A stretch of DNA of 32,527 nt from positions 1-32,527 of the forward strand of contig NZ_JXQQ01000046.1 of assembly GCF_000834655.1 (NCBI RefSeq), written 5' to 3'. This document shows, one piece after another, positions 31,831 to 32,527 of the stretch (its first letter is position 1; each line of letters starts with the position of its first letter). The stretch comes from Variovorax paradoxus (GTDB lineage: Bacteria; Pseudomonadota; Gammaproteobacteria; Burkholderiales; Burkholderiaceae_C). The notes below the pieces were generated by a model. It was given only the letters and a program-made list of their open reading frames with translations. It searched no databases and was not told where the DNA came from. The position numbers were made by a program, and so were the translations under genes.

Positions 31831-32139
31831 ATGTTCGACTGGATGGTCTGGACCACCCCGGTGGCCGTGTTTTTTATCTGCATCGCGCTCATGCTGGTCG
31901 GCATGACGGTGTGGGAATTCAAGTCGCCCACCACGATGCGCCGCGGCTTGCTGCCCATCGCCACCACGCGCGGCGACCGGCTCTTCATCGGCCTCCTGTC
32001 GGCCGCCTACGTGAACCTGATCTTCATCGGCCTGGCCGGCAAGTTCCAGGAGTGGATGAGCCTGGAGGCGGAGCCCTCGATCTGGATCAGCTTCGTGCTG
32101 TCGATGCTCGTGCTCGCGCTGGTAATGCGCAAAGGCTGA
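31831..32139 (+). CDS. glpU: Small membrane protein GlpU (DUF2160)
   Basis: A 102-aa protein of the DUF2160 family with three hydrophobic segments (about residues 8-27, 52-70 and 84-98) and the conserved charged loop EFKSPTTMRRGLLPIATTRG, followed by DRLF. It is found in glycerol ABC-transporter operons between the permease and binding-protein genes, as here. Its job is unknown; an accessory membrane subunit of the transporter is the simplest idea. Strong RBS AAGGAGG, and 12 nt separate it from glpQ. Confidence 0.9.
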   Translation: MFDWMVWTTPVAVFFICIALMLVGMTVWEFKSPTTMRRGLLPIATTRGDRLFIGLLSAAYVNLIFIGLAGKFQEWMSLEAEPSIWISFVLSMLVLALVMRKG

Positions 32140-32149
32140 AGAAATGTGC

Positions 32150-32225
32150 CCCCCGGCTTGCCGCTTCGTGTGCTTCGCCACCCCCCGAGGGGGAGGCGAG
32201 GCTTGCCTTGAGGCGGCCCGGCGGC
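32150..32225 (+). repeat. R3 repeat, copy between glpU and glpV
   Basis: CCCCCGGCTTGCCGCTTCGT, then CCCCCCGAGGGGGAGGCG and CCTTGAGGCGGCCCGGCGGC. Opposite in orientation to the R3 copy between glpP and glpQ. It shares the TTCGTGT...GCTTCGC...CCCCC/GGGGG...GCGGCCCGGC layout of R2 read on its other strand, so R2 and R3 seem to be branches of one family. Confidence 0.68.
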
Positions 32226-32254
32226 GACAGCAACCTTGATTTTGAAGACGCGTC

Positions 32255-32278
32255 CGGCTCTCCGCCTCCCCGGAGCCG
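32255..32278 (+). promoter_or_regulatory. Stem-loop in the glpV leader
   Basis: CGGCTC (32255-32260) pairs with GAGCCG (32273-32278) across a 12-nt C-rich loop, about 42 nt before the glpV ATG. There is no U-tract, so it is not an obvious terminator. RNA structures ahead of binding-protein genes often stabilise or set off that part of the transcript. Confidence 0.35.
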
Positions 32279-32319
32279 AGATGAAAGAACCGGGGAAGCA
32301 CAACCGAGGAGACACATTC

Positions 32320-32527
32320 ATGAAGATGCGCTACACGGCATTGGCAATGGCGGCGGCAATGTTTGCCGCGCACGGTGCATGGGCCGCAGAGCCCGAGGCC
32401 AAGAAATGGATCGACAGCGAGTTCCAGCCGTCGACCCTGAGCAAGGACCAGCAGGCGGCCGAGATGAAATGGTTCATCGACGCGGCCAAGAAGCTGCAGG
32501 CGAAGGGTGTGAAGGAGATCTCGGTGG
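32320..32527 (+). CDS. glpV: Glycerol ABC transporter substrate-binding protein GlpV (partial)
   Basis: Only the first 69 codons are in the window; the gene continues beyond it. Residues 1-24 form a Sec signal peptide (MKMRYTALAMAAAMFAAHGA, then WAA-E cleavage), and the mature start EPEAKKWIDSEFQPSTLSKD matches binding proteins of glycerol GlpSTPQUV systems. AGGAG precedes the ATG with 9 nt spacing. By its place as the last gene of the operon it should be the periplasmic glycerol-binding protein; the ligand-binding part is not visible here. Confidence 0.88.
   Translation, partial: MKMRYTALAMAAAMFAAHGAWAAEPEAKKWIDSEFQPSTLSKDQQAAEMKWFIDAAKKLQAKGVKEISV

Overview
The window is about 32.5 kb of high-GC, densely coded DNA. 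Strong G/C third-position bias, GC-rich hairpin repeats between genes, and the gene families present (DUF2126 transglutaminase, ATP-grasp/alpha-E pair, GlpSTPQUV glycerol transporter) point to a betaproteobacterium of the Comamonadaceae, most like Variovorax. This is recognition from memory; no search was run. No rRNA, tRNA, CRISPR array, insertion sequence or prophage was seen, and no gene-free stretch exceeds 300 bases.

Layout. (1) 1-3.1 kb: a LacI-type regulator converging on and overlapping a GMC oxidoreductase, then a small uncharacterised gene. (2) 3.3-6.1 kb: a DSD1-type PLP enzyme and a HAD-family hydrolase in one minus-strand operon, divergent from a LysR regulator; this looks like a D-hydroxyamino-acid catabolic unit. 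(3) 6.1-6.5 kb: a small exported DUF2845 protein. (4) 6.5-15.4 kb, minus strand: a large amidoligase-type operon read in the order DUF2126 transglutaminase, ATP-grasp/alpha-E fusion, periplasmic amino-acid-binding lipoprotein, second transglutaminase, RidA. (5) 15.5-19.0 kb: comEC and an enoyl-CoA hydratase preceded by a 17-codon leader ORF. (6) 19.2-21.6 kb: a second, unfused ATP-grasp + alpha-E pair. (7) 21.7-23.4 kb: a CptA-like phosphoethanolamine transferase. (8) 23.4-32.5 kb: a complete glycerol locus, with glpR-glpK leftward and glpD-glpS-glpT-glpP-glpQ-glpU-glpV rightward; glpV runs off the window.

How it works together. In the glycerol locus, the ABC transporter (GlpV binding protein, GlpP/GlpQ permeases, GlpS/GlpT ATPases, small membrane protein GlpU) imports glycerol. 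GlpK phosphorylates it, GlpD oxidises glycerol-3-phosphate at the membrane, and GlpR represses. The two ATP-grasp/alpha-E sets with transglutaminases belong to a widespread, predicted but biochemically poorly understood system thought to build or attach small peptides; no product is known to me.

The most unusual observations are these. The two glycerol-transporter ATPases carry complementary defects that place every defect in one composite ATP site. The fused ATP-grasp paralogue has lost residues kept by the stand-alone one. Families of hairpin repeats fill the gaps of the glp operon, sometimes supply the ribosome-binding site, and are spanned by short ORFs that start at the upstream stop codon and end at or near the downstream start codon.
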